From: Gammaproteobacteria bacterium
GTDB taxonomy: Bacteria; Pseudomonadota; Gammaproteobacteria; Chromatiales; Chromatiaceae
NCBI GenBank assembly: GCA_011390365.1
Contig: JAABSM010000004.1
Coordinates: 1 to 64,000, forward strand
Direction: 5' to 3'
Length of the DNA: 64,000 nucleotides
This document shows, piece after piece, positions 17,734-26,022 of this stretch; within the stretch, counting starts at the first letter, position 1, and every line of letters begins with the position of its first letter. The notes below the pieces were generated by a model. The model saw nothing but the letters and a program-made list of their open reading frames with translations, was not told the origin of the DNA and searched no databases. The position numbers and the translations under genes were made by a program.

Positions 17734-18294
17734 AGGGGAGTGTATTCCTGAGAAAGTGGTCGCCGGGGAGGCGACTGGCCCCATCGCGGCGCGATGGAGT
17801 GTGATTGCAAGGATGGGCGATGAGGAGTACGTCGCCGACGGCAACCTTCGTTCCTGATCGATTAGCGGCCTAGTCTACTAGAATCCCGTTGATTTGGGAA
17901 ATTTCGTTGGAAATTAGGGTGCGATTCAACGTGACGTGGAAAGGCCTTTCGGTGATCGAAAAACTTGAAATGCACGTCATGCCGCACACGAAAGCGCGGC
18001 ATCGAGCGGCAAGGCCGCCCACCATGGCCCTGGCTTCTGGCCTTCCCCCCTGCCTCCGCGGGGGGCGGGCGATGGCCGGAGTGAGGGCGCCTATAGCCAA
18101 CGCATCAGTTTGAATCGCCGCCTGGAAATTTTGGCGCAGCTTCCAGGGCAATCGCACCTGCCGATTCTTTGGCCCCTATTCCCTCGGCAACTGACAAAAC
18201 ACAAGGCAAAATTCATCACCTTGTCCTAATATAGGATTGAAATCCCCTCATCCCGCGTTGCCGGGGCAGCGCCAACCATTTTCGGGGGCGGACC
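17734..18294. other. Upstream region between rhlE and the V/A-ATPase operon
   Basis: About 560 bp with no convincing gene. It should hold the divergent promoters of rhlE and of the ATPase operon. A TTGTCC...TATAGG-like pair near 18222-18236 is only a weak promoter candidate. A GC-rich hairpin lies near 18040-18075. Confidence 0.4.
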
Positions 18295-18624
18295 ATGAAT
18301 CCATCATCGGCCGATCTGGCGATTAACCGCGTGCTCCAGGCGGAGCAGGAGGCGCGGCAGGCGGTGGCGGTTTGTCGCGAGGCGGCGGATCGGCGGGTCG
18401 CCGAGGCACGCCGGCTGGCCCGGGAGATCGCCGATCGCGGGGATCGTCGTATCGGCCAGGTGCATGGGCTGGCGGATCGGGCCATCGAGCGCCAGTGCCG
18501 GGGGCTTGCGGACGCGGTCCAGGGGCTGGAGCGGGGGCATGAGCTGGATGATCGTCAGCGTGCCGATCTGGAGCAGGCGGTAACGCGCTTGCTGGATGAC
18601 TGGTTCGCGGCGGGGGCGTCGTGA
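18295..18624 (+). CDS. V/A-type ATPase peripheral-stalk subunit (G/H-like)
   Basis: The 109-residue protein is almost entirely a charged Ala/Arg/Glu helix without membrane segments (QAEQEARQAVAVCREAADRR). This is the expected form of the G/H peripheral-stalk subunit that pairs with subunit E. It is the first gene of the ATPase cluster, and its stop overlaps the start of the next gene. Identity rests on position and helical character, since such subunits diverge fast. Confidence 0.7.
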   Translation: MNPSSADLAINRVLQAEQEARQAVAVCREAADRRVAEARRLAREIADRGDRRIGQVHGLADRAIERQCRGLADAVQGLERGHELDDRQRADLEQAVTRLLDDWFAAGAS

Positions 18625-19232
18625 TGGCGGGTCTGGGCTATCTTCAGGCGCGGGTGCAGGCCCGCTTCGCCCAACTGCCCGACGAGACCCTGTGGCGGGA
18701 GCTGGAGGGAGCGGGGGATCTCGCCGGTTATCTGCGCGCCGCCAAAGAGGGCATGCTCGCCCCCTGGGTGCAGGGGCTCTCGCCCCGCAGCGACTCCGAC
18801 GAGATTGAGGCGCGGCTGGCCAAACAGTTAACATCCCTGATCGACGAATCGGCGCAGTGGTGTGACGAGGCTTGGCGGCCCTCGGTGCTGGGCCTCAAGG
18901 AGTGGCTTAACCGCCTGGAGCATCCGGCGCAATTGTCGGAGGTGGTGATCGCCTGGCGGGAGAGATTGCCCGCCCATGATCTGGAGTCGCTGGAGAAGCT
19001 GCTCGCTGATCACCGGCGCCGATTCATGGCCACGCCACCCCGCCAGACCCGCATGCTTCGCCACCGGCTGGCGGAAGATCTCCAGCAACTGTTTCGCCGT
19101 AGCATCTGCCGCCCCTCGGTGGTCTTCGTGTGGCTGGCGCTGGCGGGCTTGACGGCGGAGCGGTTGCGCGGCGACCTGCTGCTGCGCGCGCTCTACTCCG
19201 AAGGCGACGCACCCTTTCGGGAGGCGGCATGA
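18621..19232 (+). CDS. ntpC: V/A-type ATPase subunit C-like
   Basis: The 203-residue soluble helical protein (GYLQARVQARFAQLP near the N-terminus) sits where subunit C is encoded in V/A-type operons. Subunit C is the socket linking the central stalk to the membrane ring. It is shorter than typical C subunits of about 330 residues, resembling the short form found in some proteobacterial operons. It overlaps both neighbours by four bases, so translation is coupled. Confidence 0.7.
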   Translation: MMAGLGYLQARVQARFAQLPDETLWRELEGAGDLAGYLRAAKEGMLAPWVQGLSPRSDSDEIEARLAKQLTSLIDESAQWCDEAWRPSVLGLKEWLNRLEHPAQLSEVVIAWRERLPAHDLESLEKLLADHRRRFMATPPRQTRMLRHRLAEDLQQLFRRSICRPSVVFVWLALAGLTAERLRGDLLLRALYSEGDAPFREAA

Positions 19233-21040
19233 GTCTGCGTCCCCGCTGCGCCCGCTGGTTCGAGATCCTCGCCCCGAAGAACGCCTGTTCCCGCACCCTG
19301 GGGGTGCTGGCCCGTTCCGGCGCGGTGGAGGTGGAGGTGCATCCGGCGCGGGCGGCGACCCTGGACATGCGCGGCCTGGCCCAAGGCCTGAGCGGCTACC
19401 AGCAACTGGCGGATCGCTACCGCCGCTACTGGCGCGGGCGCCTGCGTCACGAACCGGTCAGCCAGCCGCCCGGGGCGATCCTGGAGCACGCCATGGCCCA
19501 GATAGGCTTCTGGCGGGAGGAGGCGGACCCGCTGATTCGGCGCATCGAGGCGTTGCAGGCGGAGCAGGCGCGGCTGCGTCGTTGTCGTCGGATCCTGGAG
19601 GGCTTGCAGGCCACCGCCCTCGACTTCGACGCCTTCCTGCGCGCCGGCCCCTGGCTGGTCTCCGCGACCGCGATCCTGCCGCCGGAGGGCCGCTTCGACC
19701 CCCCCGACGAGGCCCTGACCCTGTTGTTCGCGGGCGAGCGTGAACGCTACCTGCTGGCGCTGCTGCCCGAGTCCCAATTGCCGCTGCTGGATCGCCGCCT
19801 GCAAGCCTGCGAAGGCTACCGGGTGACGCGTCCCGAGTGGCTGCGCGGCACGCCGGACGATTCGGCGGGGCTGGTGCGGCAACGGCTGAGCCGCATCAAC
19901 GACGAGCTGCTCACCCTCTACGCCCAGCTCGATGACTGGTTCGACCATTTCGACCTGCCCGCGGCGCTGGGCGACACCGCCTGCCTGGCGTGGTTCGTGG
20001 ACCAGGTGGGGGCCTTGTCTCCGCAAGGTGAGACCTTCGTCTGGATCACCGGCTGGACCAGCGAGGAGGATGACCTGCCGCTGCTGGAGGCGCTACGGGA
20101 CGAGACCATTCCCGCCCTCTACCACACCCCGGAGACGCCGCAAGGGGCGACGCCGCCGCAATTGCTGAACAATCCGCCGTGGGTCAAACCCTTCGAGTTC
20201 TTCGCCCGCGCCTTCGGCCTGCCGGGGCGCAACGAGGCGGACCCCAGCACCGCCCTGAGTCTGATCGTACCCTTGTTGTTCGGCTACATGTTCGGGGATC
20301 TCGGCCAGGGGCTGGTGCTCGCCGCCGTCGGCTGGTGGCTGCGCCGCTACTGGTCCGGCGGCGGCATGCTGCTGGCGGGGGGCCTCTCGGCGGCGGTTTT
20401 CGGACTGCTCTTCGGCAGCGTCTTCAGCCGCGAGGACTGGATCCCGGCGCTCGCCTTCCACCCCCTCCACGACCCCTTCCTGACGCTGATCATTCCCATG
20501 GTCATGGGCGTCGTCATCCTGTTGCTGGGCCAGTTGCTGCAAGGGCTGGAGGCCTGGTGGCGGGGCGAGGGCGGGGCCTGGCTGCGCCACGAGGCGGGGC
20601 TGTTGGTGCTCTACCTCTCCGCCGTCGGAATGGCGCTGCACCCGGACTTCGCCTATCCGCTGCTGCTGGGGCTCGCCTGGTTCCTGCTCGGACGGGGCTG
20701 GCGGTATATCATCGCGGGCGTCGCCAGCCTGCTGGAGGACGGCATGCGGCTGCTGGTCAATACCGTCTCCTTCGCCCGCGTCGGCGCCTTCGCGCTGGCC
20801 CACGCCGGCCTCTCGTCGGCGCTGATGACCCTCGCCGACGGCACCGGCTCGCTGTTTTGGGGGGCGCTGATCATGCTGCTGGGCAACCTGTTGGTGATCC
20901 TGCTCGAAGGGCTGGCGGTGTCGGTGCAGACCACCCGCCTGGTGCTGTTTGAATTCTTCATGCGCTTTCTCAAGGGCGAGGGGCGGGTATTCCGGCCCAT
21001 CGCCCCGCCACCTGATCTGCTTAGAGGGAGGTTCTCGTGA
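19229..21040 (+). CDS. ntpI: V/A-type ATPase subunit I (a subunit)
   Basis: Subunit I forms the ion half-channels facing the K ring. The 603-residue protein has a soluble N-terminal half with coiled-coil segments and a C-terminal half of about seven to eight helices. Family motifs PPWVKPFEFFARAFGLP, LLFGYMFGDLGQG and LLEDGMRLLVNTVSFARVGAFALAHAG are clear, and the last contains the essential Arg region. ATG 19229 overlaps the upstream TGA. An in-frame extension upstream to 19130 lies inside the previous gene and is rejected. Confidence 0.9.
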   Translation: MSLRPRCARWFEILAPKNACSRTLGVLARSGAVEVEVHPARAATLDMRGLAQGLSGYQQLADRYRRYWRGRLRHEPVSQPPGAILEHAMAQIGFWREEADPLIRRIEALQAEQARLRRCRRILEGLQATALDFDAFLRAGPWLVSATAILPPEGRFDPPDEALTLLFAGERERYLLALLPESQLPLLDRRLQACEGYRVTRPEWLRGTPDDSAGLVRQRLSRINDELLTLYAQLDDWFDHFDLPAALGDTACLAWFVDQVGALSPQGETFVWITGWTSEEDDLPLLEALRDETIPALYHTPETPQGATPPQLLNNPPWVKPFEFFARAFGLPGRNEADPSTALSLIVPLLFGYMFGDLGQGLVLAAVGWWLRRYWSGGGMLLAGGLSAAVFGLLFGSVFSREDWIPALAFHPLHDPFLTLIIPMVMGVVILLLGQLLQGLEAWWRGEGGAWLRHEAGLLVLYLSAVGMALHPDFAYPLLLGLAWFLLGRGWRYIIAGVASLLEDGMRLLVNTVSFARVGAFALAHAGLSSALMTLADGTGSLFWGALIMLLGNLLVILLEGLAVSVQTTRLVLFEFFMRFLKGEGRVFRPIAPPPDLLRGRFS

Positions 21041-21387
21041 AAACTCGTATTCTGATCTCGGTCGCGCTCACCGGCACGGTGGGATTTCTTGCCCTGATCG
21101 GCACCCTGGTGCTGCTGTTGCCGGTCGCGATGGCGGCGGAAGGCGGCGCGGAGGTGCTGCTCGCCCCCGAGGTTTGGCGCTGGGGCATGGCCTCGGCGGC
21201 GCTGGTCACCGCCATCTCCTCCATCGCCGCCGCCTACGCGGTGTCCAGCGTGGGCAGCGCCGCCATGGGCGCGCTGGCGGAGAAGCCGGAACTGTTCGGC
21301 AGGCTGCTGATCTTCGTCGGCCTGGCGGAGGGCATCGCCATCTATGGCGTGATCATCTCGGTACTGATCCTCAACAAGCTGGTCTAA
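21037..21387 (+). CDS. ntpK: V/A-type ATPase membrane rotor subunit K
   Basis: The 116-residue hydrophobic protein forms the ion-carrying ring. An N-terminal hydrophobic segment, possibly a signal or first helix, is followed by a two-helix hairpin. The ion-binding Glu lies in IFVGLAEGIAIYGVIISVLI. It has one hairpin where E. hirae NtpK has two. The first hairpin helix shows no Gln typical of some Na+ rings, so ion specificity cannot be read. ATG overlaps the end of subunit I. Confidence 0.88.
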   Translation: MKTRILISVALTGTVGFLALIGTLVLLLPVAMAAEGGAEVLLAPEVWRWGMASAALVTAISSIAAAYAVSSVGSAAMGALAEKPELFGRLLIFVGLAEGIAIYGVIISVLILNKLV

Positions 21388-21403
21388 GACCCGTGAAGGG
21401 CTT

Positions 21404-21526
21404 GCCACGGAGACACAGAGCACACGGAGGGTTTTCAATGGCTTGTAACCATAGCTATTTGCACCACGCCGCTGATTCCAGAGGTGCTCGGCCTTTTATT
21501 CTCTGTGACCTCTGTGCCTCCGTGGC
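21404..21526. repeat. CACAGAG-bounded element inside the ATPase operon
   Basis: GCCACGGAGACACAGAGCAC (21404 on) is mirrored by CTCTGTGCCTCCGTGGC ending at 21526. The 123-bp element separates subunit K from subunit F, where all other gene pairs in the operon overlap. It appears to be an insertion. Confidence 0.65.
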
Positions 21527-21544
21527 TTATCTGAAGGATAAGGG

Positions 21545-21835
21545 ATGAAGGACATCTGGCTTTTTGGTGATCGTCTGACTGCGGCGGGTTTCCGTCTCGC
21601 CGGGGTGCGCATCGGCGATGGCGGGCGGGCCGCGGAGTGGCTGGCGAACCCGCCCGAGGAGGCGGCGCTGGTGCTGCTGACGCCGGGCGTGGCCGAGGGA
21701 TTGCCGGCGGGGCTGCTCGACCGGGCGCGGCTGCGCCTGCGTCCGCTGCTGATGGTGATCCCGGACGTGCGCGGTCGCGAGCGGCCCGCGGACATCGCCG
21801 CGCAACTCAAACAGCAACTGGGGATGGCCGAATGA
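21545..21835 (+). CDS. V/A-type ATPase subunit F
   Basis: Subunit F is a small Rossmann-like part of the central stalk (NtpG in E. hirae naming). The 96-residue protein begins MKDIWLFGDRLTAAGFRLAGV. It then has AALVLLTPGVAEGLP and LRPLLMVIPDVRGRE, which is the family pattern. ATG follows AAGGATAAGGG. Its stop overlaps the start of subunit E. Confidence 0.85.
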   Translation: MKDIWLFGDRLTAAGFRLAGVRIGDGGRAAEWLANPPEEAALVLLTPGVAEGLPAGLLDRARLRLRPLLMVIPDVRGRERPADIAAQLKQQLGMAE

Positions 21836-22446
21836 GCGACCTGCAAACCCAGGAGCGACGCCTGCTGGAGCTGGTGACCGCCCAGCGGGACAAGGAGTGC
21901 CGCGAGCTTGCCCGCGAGGCCGAGGCGCAGGCAGTGAGGCTCCTCGACGAGGCCTGGCGCAATGCCCGTGGGCGACTGCACCGGGCGGTGGAAGGCGAAC
22001 GGGAGCGGGCGCGGGAGCATGTCGCCCATGCCCGCGCCGAGATGGAGACCCGCAAGCGCCTGCATCGTCAGAAGCGGCAGTCGGCCATGCTCGACTTCGC
22101 CTGGGACCTGCTGGAGACGCGACTGCGGGCGATGTGGCAGGCGCGGGAGGGGCGCGGGCGCTGGATCGAGACGGCGGCGCGTCAGGCCCTGAAGTGCATT
22201 CCGGCCAACCAGTGGCGCATCGTCCATCCGCCCGCCTGGAACGCCGAGGATCAACGCCGCATCGCCAACACCCTGGGCGAAGAGCTCGAAAAAGCGCCCC
22301 GCTTCGAGATGGATGAAAAACTGAGCGCCGGGCTGACGATTCGCAGCGGCGGGGTGGCGCTAGACATGACGCTGGAGGGCATGCTGGCGGATCGCAGCGC
22401 CATCGAGGCGAGGCTGCTGGCGATGCGGTCGCGGGAGGAGCCATGA
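21832..22446 (+). CDS. ntpE: V/A-type ATPase subunit E
   Basis: The 204-residue peripheral-stalk protein has a long charged N-terminal helix (about 5-95) and a globular C-terminus. This includes the family-like stretch ending in SAGLTIRSGGVALDMTLEGML, which recalls the GGV motif of subunit E. Four-base overlaps with its neighbours indicate translational coupling. Confidence 0.85.
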   Translation: MSDLQTQERRLLELVTAQRDKECRELAREAEAQAVRLLDEAWRNARGRLHRAVEGERERAREHVAHARAEMETRKRLHRQKRQSAMLDFAWDLLETRLRAMWQAREGRGRWIETAARQALKCIPANQWRIVHPPAWNAEDQRRIANTLGEELEKAPRFEMDEKLSAGLTIRSGGVALDMTLEGMLADRSAIEARLLAMRSREEP

Positions 22447-24185
22447 AACGAGCGGTGGTACGCTGGGTGGGCGGGCCGGTGCTGCGGGCAAGGCCCCAGG
22501 GCCCTTTCATGATGCGCGAGGCGGTGCATGTCGGCGAGCAGCGCCTGCTCGGCGAGGTGATTCGGGTCGAGCGGGAGGAGATCGTGGTCCAGGTCTACGA
22601 GGACACCACCGGCCTGCGCCCGGGTATCGAGATCATCGGCAGCGACCGCCTGCTGTCGATCCGCCTCGGCCCCGGCATCCTCGGCAAGATCTTCGACGGC
22701 CTGCTGCGCCCGGTGTGCGACGTGGCGGTCTCCGGCCCCTACGTCAAACCCGGCGGCGATATCCTGCCCACCCAGAGCTTCCCCTTCACGCCGGCGGTGG
22801 AGGAGGGCGCGCGCCTGGAAGGCGGCGCGATCCTCGGTCATGTGCAGCCGCCGGAGGGGCCGCGCCAGGCGATACTGGTCCCGCCCGATCTGAACGGGGA
22901 AGTGGAGGGCCTGGTCGCCGCCGGCGAGTACCCCGAGGATCAGCCATTGTGCTGGCTGAAGAGTGAGTCTGGCGAACGCCAACCCCTCGCCATGAGCCAC
23001 TACTGGCCGGTGCGCGAGCCGCGCCCGGTGGCCCAACGCCTGCCCAGCGACGAACCGCTGCTGACCGGCCAGCGCATCCTCGACTGTCTCTTCCCGGTGG
23101 CGCGGGGCGGCAAGGCGGCGATCCCCGGCGGCTTTGGCACCGGCAAGACGGTGATGCTGGAGACACTGGCCAAGTGGTGCAACGCCGACGTCATCGTCTA
23201 CGTCGGCTGCGGCGAGCGGGGCAACGAACTGGCGGGCATGCTGGAGGAATTCACCCACCTGGAGGACCCGCGTACCGGCAGACTATTGGCGGAACGTACC
23301 GTGATCATCGCCAACACCTCCAACATGCCGGTGGCGGCGCGGGAGGCGAGTATCTACACCGGCGTGACGGTGGCCGAATATTTTCGCGATCAGGGCCTGC
23401 ATGTGGCGCTGATGGGCGACTCCACCAGCCGTTGGGCGGAGGCATTGCGCGAGGTCTCGGGCCGCCTCGGCGAACTGCCCGGAGAGGGCGGCTACCCCGC
23501 CTATCTTTCCAGCCGTCTGGCGGACTTCTACGAACGGGCGGCGCTGGTGCGCACCCTCAGCGGCCAGACCGGGTCGGTAACGCTGATGGGTGCGGTCAGC
23601 CCGCCCTCCGGCGATTTCTCGGAACCGGTCACCAGCCACACCCGGCGCTACATCCGCTGCCTCTGGGCCTTGGACGCCAAACGCGCCCACGCCCGCTTCT
23701 ATCCGGCCATCCACCCGCTGCAATCCTACAGCGTCGACGCCGACGGCCTGGCCCACTGGTGGCACGCCGAAGGCTGCACCCGCTGGAAGGAGCTGCGCAG
23801 CCGTTTTTTGATCCTGCTAGAAGAGCAGGCGCGGCTGGAGCGCATGGCGCGCATCATCGGCAAGGACGCCATGCCGGTTCGCCAGCGCTACACCCTGCTC
23901 TGCGCCGAACTGATCAACGAAGCCTTCCTGCGCCAATCGGCGTTTTCGAAGATCGACCGCACCGCCTCCCCCGCCCGCCAGGCGGTGATGATGCGCCTCC
24001 TCGGCCAGTTCCTCGAACAATCGGAAAAGGCCATCGACCGCGGCGTAACCCCCGAAACCATCCAGCAAACCCCCACCTTCCGCCGCCTCATGCGCATGAG
24101 CGAAGAGATCGGCGAAGGGGAGTGGGAGCGGTTTTCGGAGCTGAGCCGGGAGCTGGATCGAGCGCTTAACGCGCTCGAAGTTTGA
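22443..24185 (+). CDS. ntpA: V/A-type ATPase catalytic subunit A
   Basis: Subunit A hydrolyses or synthesises ATP in the A3B3 head. The 580-residue protein is full length. It has the bulge region GPYVKPGGDILP and Walker A GGFGTGKT (about 222-229). The conserved CGERGNELAGMLEEF, MGDSTSRWAEALREVSGRL and FSEPVTSHTRRY motifs follow, and the C-terminal helical part is intact. In related operons subunits B and D follow directly. Here the next 1.1 kb holds only repeats and a transposase remnant. Confidence 0.95.
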   Translation: MKRAVVRWVGGPVLRARPQGPFMMREAVHVGEQRLLGEVIRVEREEIVVQVYEDTTGLRPGIEIIGSDRLLSIRLGPGILGKIFDGLLRPVCDVAVSGPYVKPGGDILPTQSFPFTPAVEEGARLEGGAILGHVQPPEGPRQAILVPPDLNGEVEGLVAAGEYPEDQPLCWLKSESGERQPLAMSHYWPVREPRPVAQRLPSDEPLLTGQRILDCLFPVARGGKAAIPGGFGTGKTVMLETLAKWCNADVIVYVGCGERGNELAGMLEEFTHLEDPRTGRLLAERTVIIANTSNMPVAAREASIYTGVTVAEYFRDQGLHVALMGDSTSRWAEALREVSGRLGELPGEGGYPAYLSSRLADFYERAALVRTLSGQTGSVTLMGAVSPPSGDFSEPVTSHTRRYIRCLWALDAKRAHARFYPAIHPLQSYSVDADGLAHWWHAEGCTRWKELRSRFLILLEEQARLERMARIIGKDAMPVRQRYTLLCAELINEAFLRQSAFSKIDRTASPARQAVMMRLLGQFLEQSEKAIDRGVTPETIQQTPTFRRLMRMSEEIGEGEWERFSELSRELDRALNALEV

Positions 24186-24978
24186 AGGGGGAAGTTTGAA
24201 GGGTGAAAGGGGGGGTGGAAGAGATCGTGGTTATTGCGGGTCTGCTGGTTTGGCCGGGCCAGGAGATAGGAGTTAGAAGTTAGGGTGCTATTTATAAAGG
24301 GTAACCGAGTGTCGATCATGATCGCTTTGCAAAAAATTCAATACACGTCTGGTTCCCACGCTCCGCGTGGGACCCCATCTCGGGGCGCTTTGCGCCCCCG
24401 CGGAGCGTTGAATCCCACCCCAGCGCTGCTATAGCACGCGGAGCTTGGGAGCGGGATCAAGCCTCCCACACGGCGGAGCGCGCGGCTTGACGCGCCCGTG
24501 CCTGCATTGGCGCGTCAAGCCGCGCGCTCCGCGGTATGTGAGAACCAATAGCCATCCCCTCGGTGCTCTCTATGTACTCTGTGGTTCATTCCCTTCCAGG
24601 AAAGCGCCGGTAGCCTGAAGCCATATTTTGACTGAAGTCAAGCCGTGCCAGACATTCCGCAGGCACGCTAACGTCAGAAGGGCATCCTTCATACTCTTGT
24701 TGACACTCCGTGGTCCTGGGAGCGAGGGCTTCCAGCCCTCACGAGGGCAGGATGCCCTCGCTCCCAAAGGAAAGTGTAAACTGCAATGGAAGGGATATGA
24801 AGGATGCCGTCAGAAGCCTAATTTTTTGCTCCCGATCGTAGCGCGTTATCGAGAATACACAATTTTCCAACGTTTCCCCGCACACCCTGGAAAAAAGCGG
24901 AACACACAACACAAAATCCGGTACGCTATGCGTAAGCAGGCTGATTGGTAACCACCACTTTTTAAAGGTAGAATACCG
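24186..24978. other. Repeat-filled gap where subunits B and D would be expected
   Basis: No reading frame here resembles ATPase subunit B or D on either strand. The gap contains a GCGTGGGA-type hairpin (about 24355-24440), the large palindrome at 24471-24533, a lone CACAGAG arm near 24565-24595, and inverted GGGAGCGAGG/CCTCGCTCCC copies (about 24717-24765). Confidence 0.65.
24471..24533. repeat. GCGCGGCTTGACGCG palindrome, copy 1
   Basis: CGGAGCGCGCGGCTTGACGC is matched in inverted form by GCGTCAAGCCGCGCGCTCCG with a loop of about 17 bases. A related copy with a degraded right arm is at 25963-26010. The two bracket the transposase remnant and the DnaJ-related gene. Confidence 0.65.
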
Positions 24979-25299
24979 GTGAGCCATCGGTTCGGAGCAG
25001 CCAGTGAGAAAAACAAGCAACCGATCACGGTCGCGCAGGTCAACCACCTGCCAATCGTCGCCGATTTCGCCAAGCGCTTGGGCCTGGTGGAAACCAGCAA
25101 CCGGATGGTACCCGTCGAAATGGAGGTCGAGCCGGGGATTATCGTCTTGGGCATGGTGCTCGATACCCTGTCTGGGCGGTCGCCACTGTACCCCCTGGAG
25201 AGCGCCTTCTCCGATGGTGATCGCAGCGTACTGTTTGGCCAAGACCTCGCCGCCAACTACTTCAGCGATGACAACGCGGGGCGGGCACGCAGTCGCTAA
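24979..25299 (+). pseudogene. Truncated IS1634-type transposase (DUF4277 domain)
   Basis: The 106-residue reading frame contains VNHLPIVADFAKRLGLVET, VPVEMEVEPGIIVLGMVLD and LSGRSPLYPLE. That is the N-terminal DUF4277 region of IS1634-family transposases. After YFSDDNAGRARSR it stops, and no catalytic DDE region follows, so it is a remnant. It opens with GTG at 24979. Its terminal inverted repeats are not recognisable. It sits just beyond the broken ATPase operon and may record the event that disrupted it. Confidence 0.85.
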
Positions 25300-25363
25300 T
25301 TTTTCTCTCACGAAGGTGCGGAATGTCCGCTGAAAATCCTGTAATCCTGTCTATTCTTCACCC

Positions 25364-25951
25364 ATGACCTTTACCACCATCGACCTGCCGCCCCCGATCC
25401 CTACCCACTGGTTGCTGGAGGTACTGCGCGAATATCCCGATGGCGCGGGGGAGTACGAGCTGCTCAAGCGGCTGCGCGCGGAAGAGGTGGAGGGCTACGG
25501 GGTGGCGCTGTTCAGCGATAGTCTAAGCCTGTTTCGTGGCCATTTCCGGCTGTTTCATGCCCTCTACCAGTTGCGGGAGGAGCTGGTGGCGGAGGAGCGG
25601 GCGATGCTGGAGATCTCGCCGCTGTGCATTCGTCTCGGCCCCTGGAATCCCCGTGAGAGCCACGCCATCGATCAGCACGACCCGATGCGGGATTACTATC
25701 TCGACATCGCCAATCTGGAGACCAGCCGCGAGGCGGTGGAGGCGATGCTGGGGGCCTTCTGGAGCGGTTTTCACGCCCGTCAGCGACGGCTGGCGGCGCT
25801 GGATGTGCTGGGACTACAGGATCCGGTGGATGAGCAGGAGATTCGCGCCACCTATCGCCGCCTGGCGATGAAGCACCACCCGGATCGGGGCGGCGACGGT
25901 AGCCGCTTCAAGGAGATCAAGACCGCCATGGAGCTGCTGCGGCGGGCTTGA
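25364..25951 (+). CDS. DnaJ-related co-chaperone (N-terminal DNAJ_related domain plus J domain)
   Basis: The 195-residue protein has an N-terminal region typical of DnaJ-related proteins (IPTHWLLEVLREYPDGAGEYELLKRLR). A C-terminal J domain (about 142-195) carries the HPD motif in KHHPDRGGD. It would stimulate an Hsp70 ATPase, but it is not in the Hsp70 operon at 34-39.6 kb. The leader just upstream is an AATCCTGT repeat, and no good ribosome binding site is visible. Confidence 0.9.
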   Translation: MTFTTIDLPPPIPTHWLLEVLREYPDGAGEYELLKRLRAEEVEGYGVALFSDSLSLFRGHFRLFHALYQLREELVAEERAMLEISPLCIRLGPWNPRESHAIDQHDPMRDYYLDIANLETSREAVEAMLGAFWSGFHARQRRLAALDVLGLQDPVDEQEIRATYRRLAMKHHPDRGGDGSRFKEIKTAMELLRRA

Positions 25952-25962
25952 CGGCTTCCGGG

Positions 25963-26010
25963 CGGCGGAGCGCGCGGCTTGACGCGCCCGTGCCTGCCTT
26001 CGCGCGTCGC
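25963..26010. repeat. GCGCGGCTTGACGCG palindrome, copy 2 (degraded)
   Basis: GCGGAGCGCGCGGCTTGACG through CCCGTGCCTGCC matches 24473-24515. The right arm, CGCGCGTCGCGCCGACC, is diverged. Confidence 0.6.
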
Positions 26011-26022
26011 GCCGACCTTCCG

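Noticed and set aside
24186-24978. Search for ATPase subunits B or D hidden in another frame or as fragments
   Set aside because: No P-loop-like or subunit-D-like helical frame was found on either strand. The segment is palindromic repeats.
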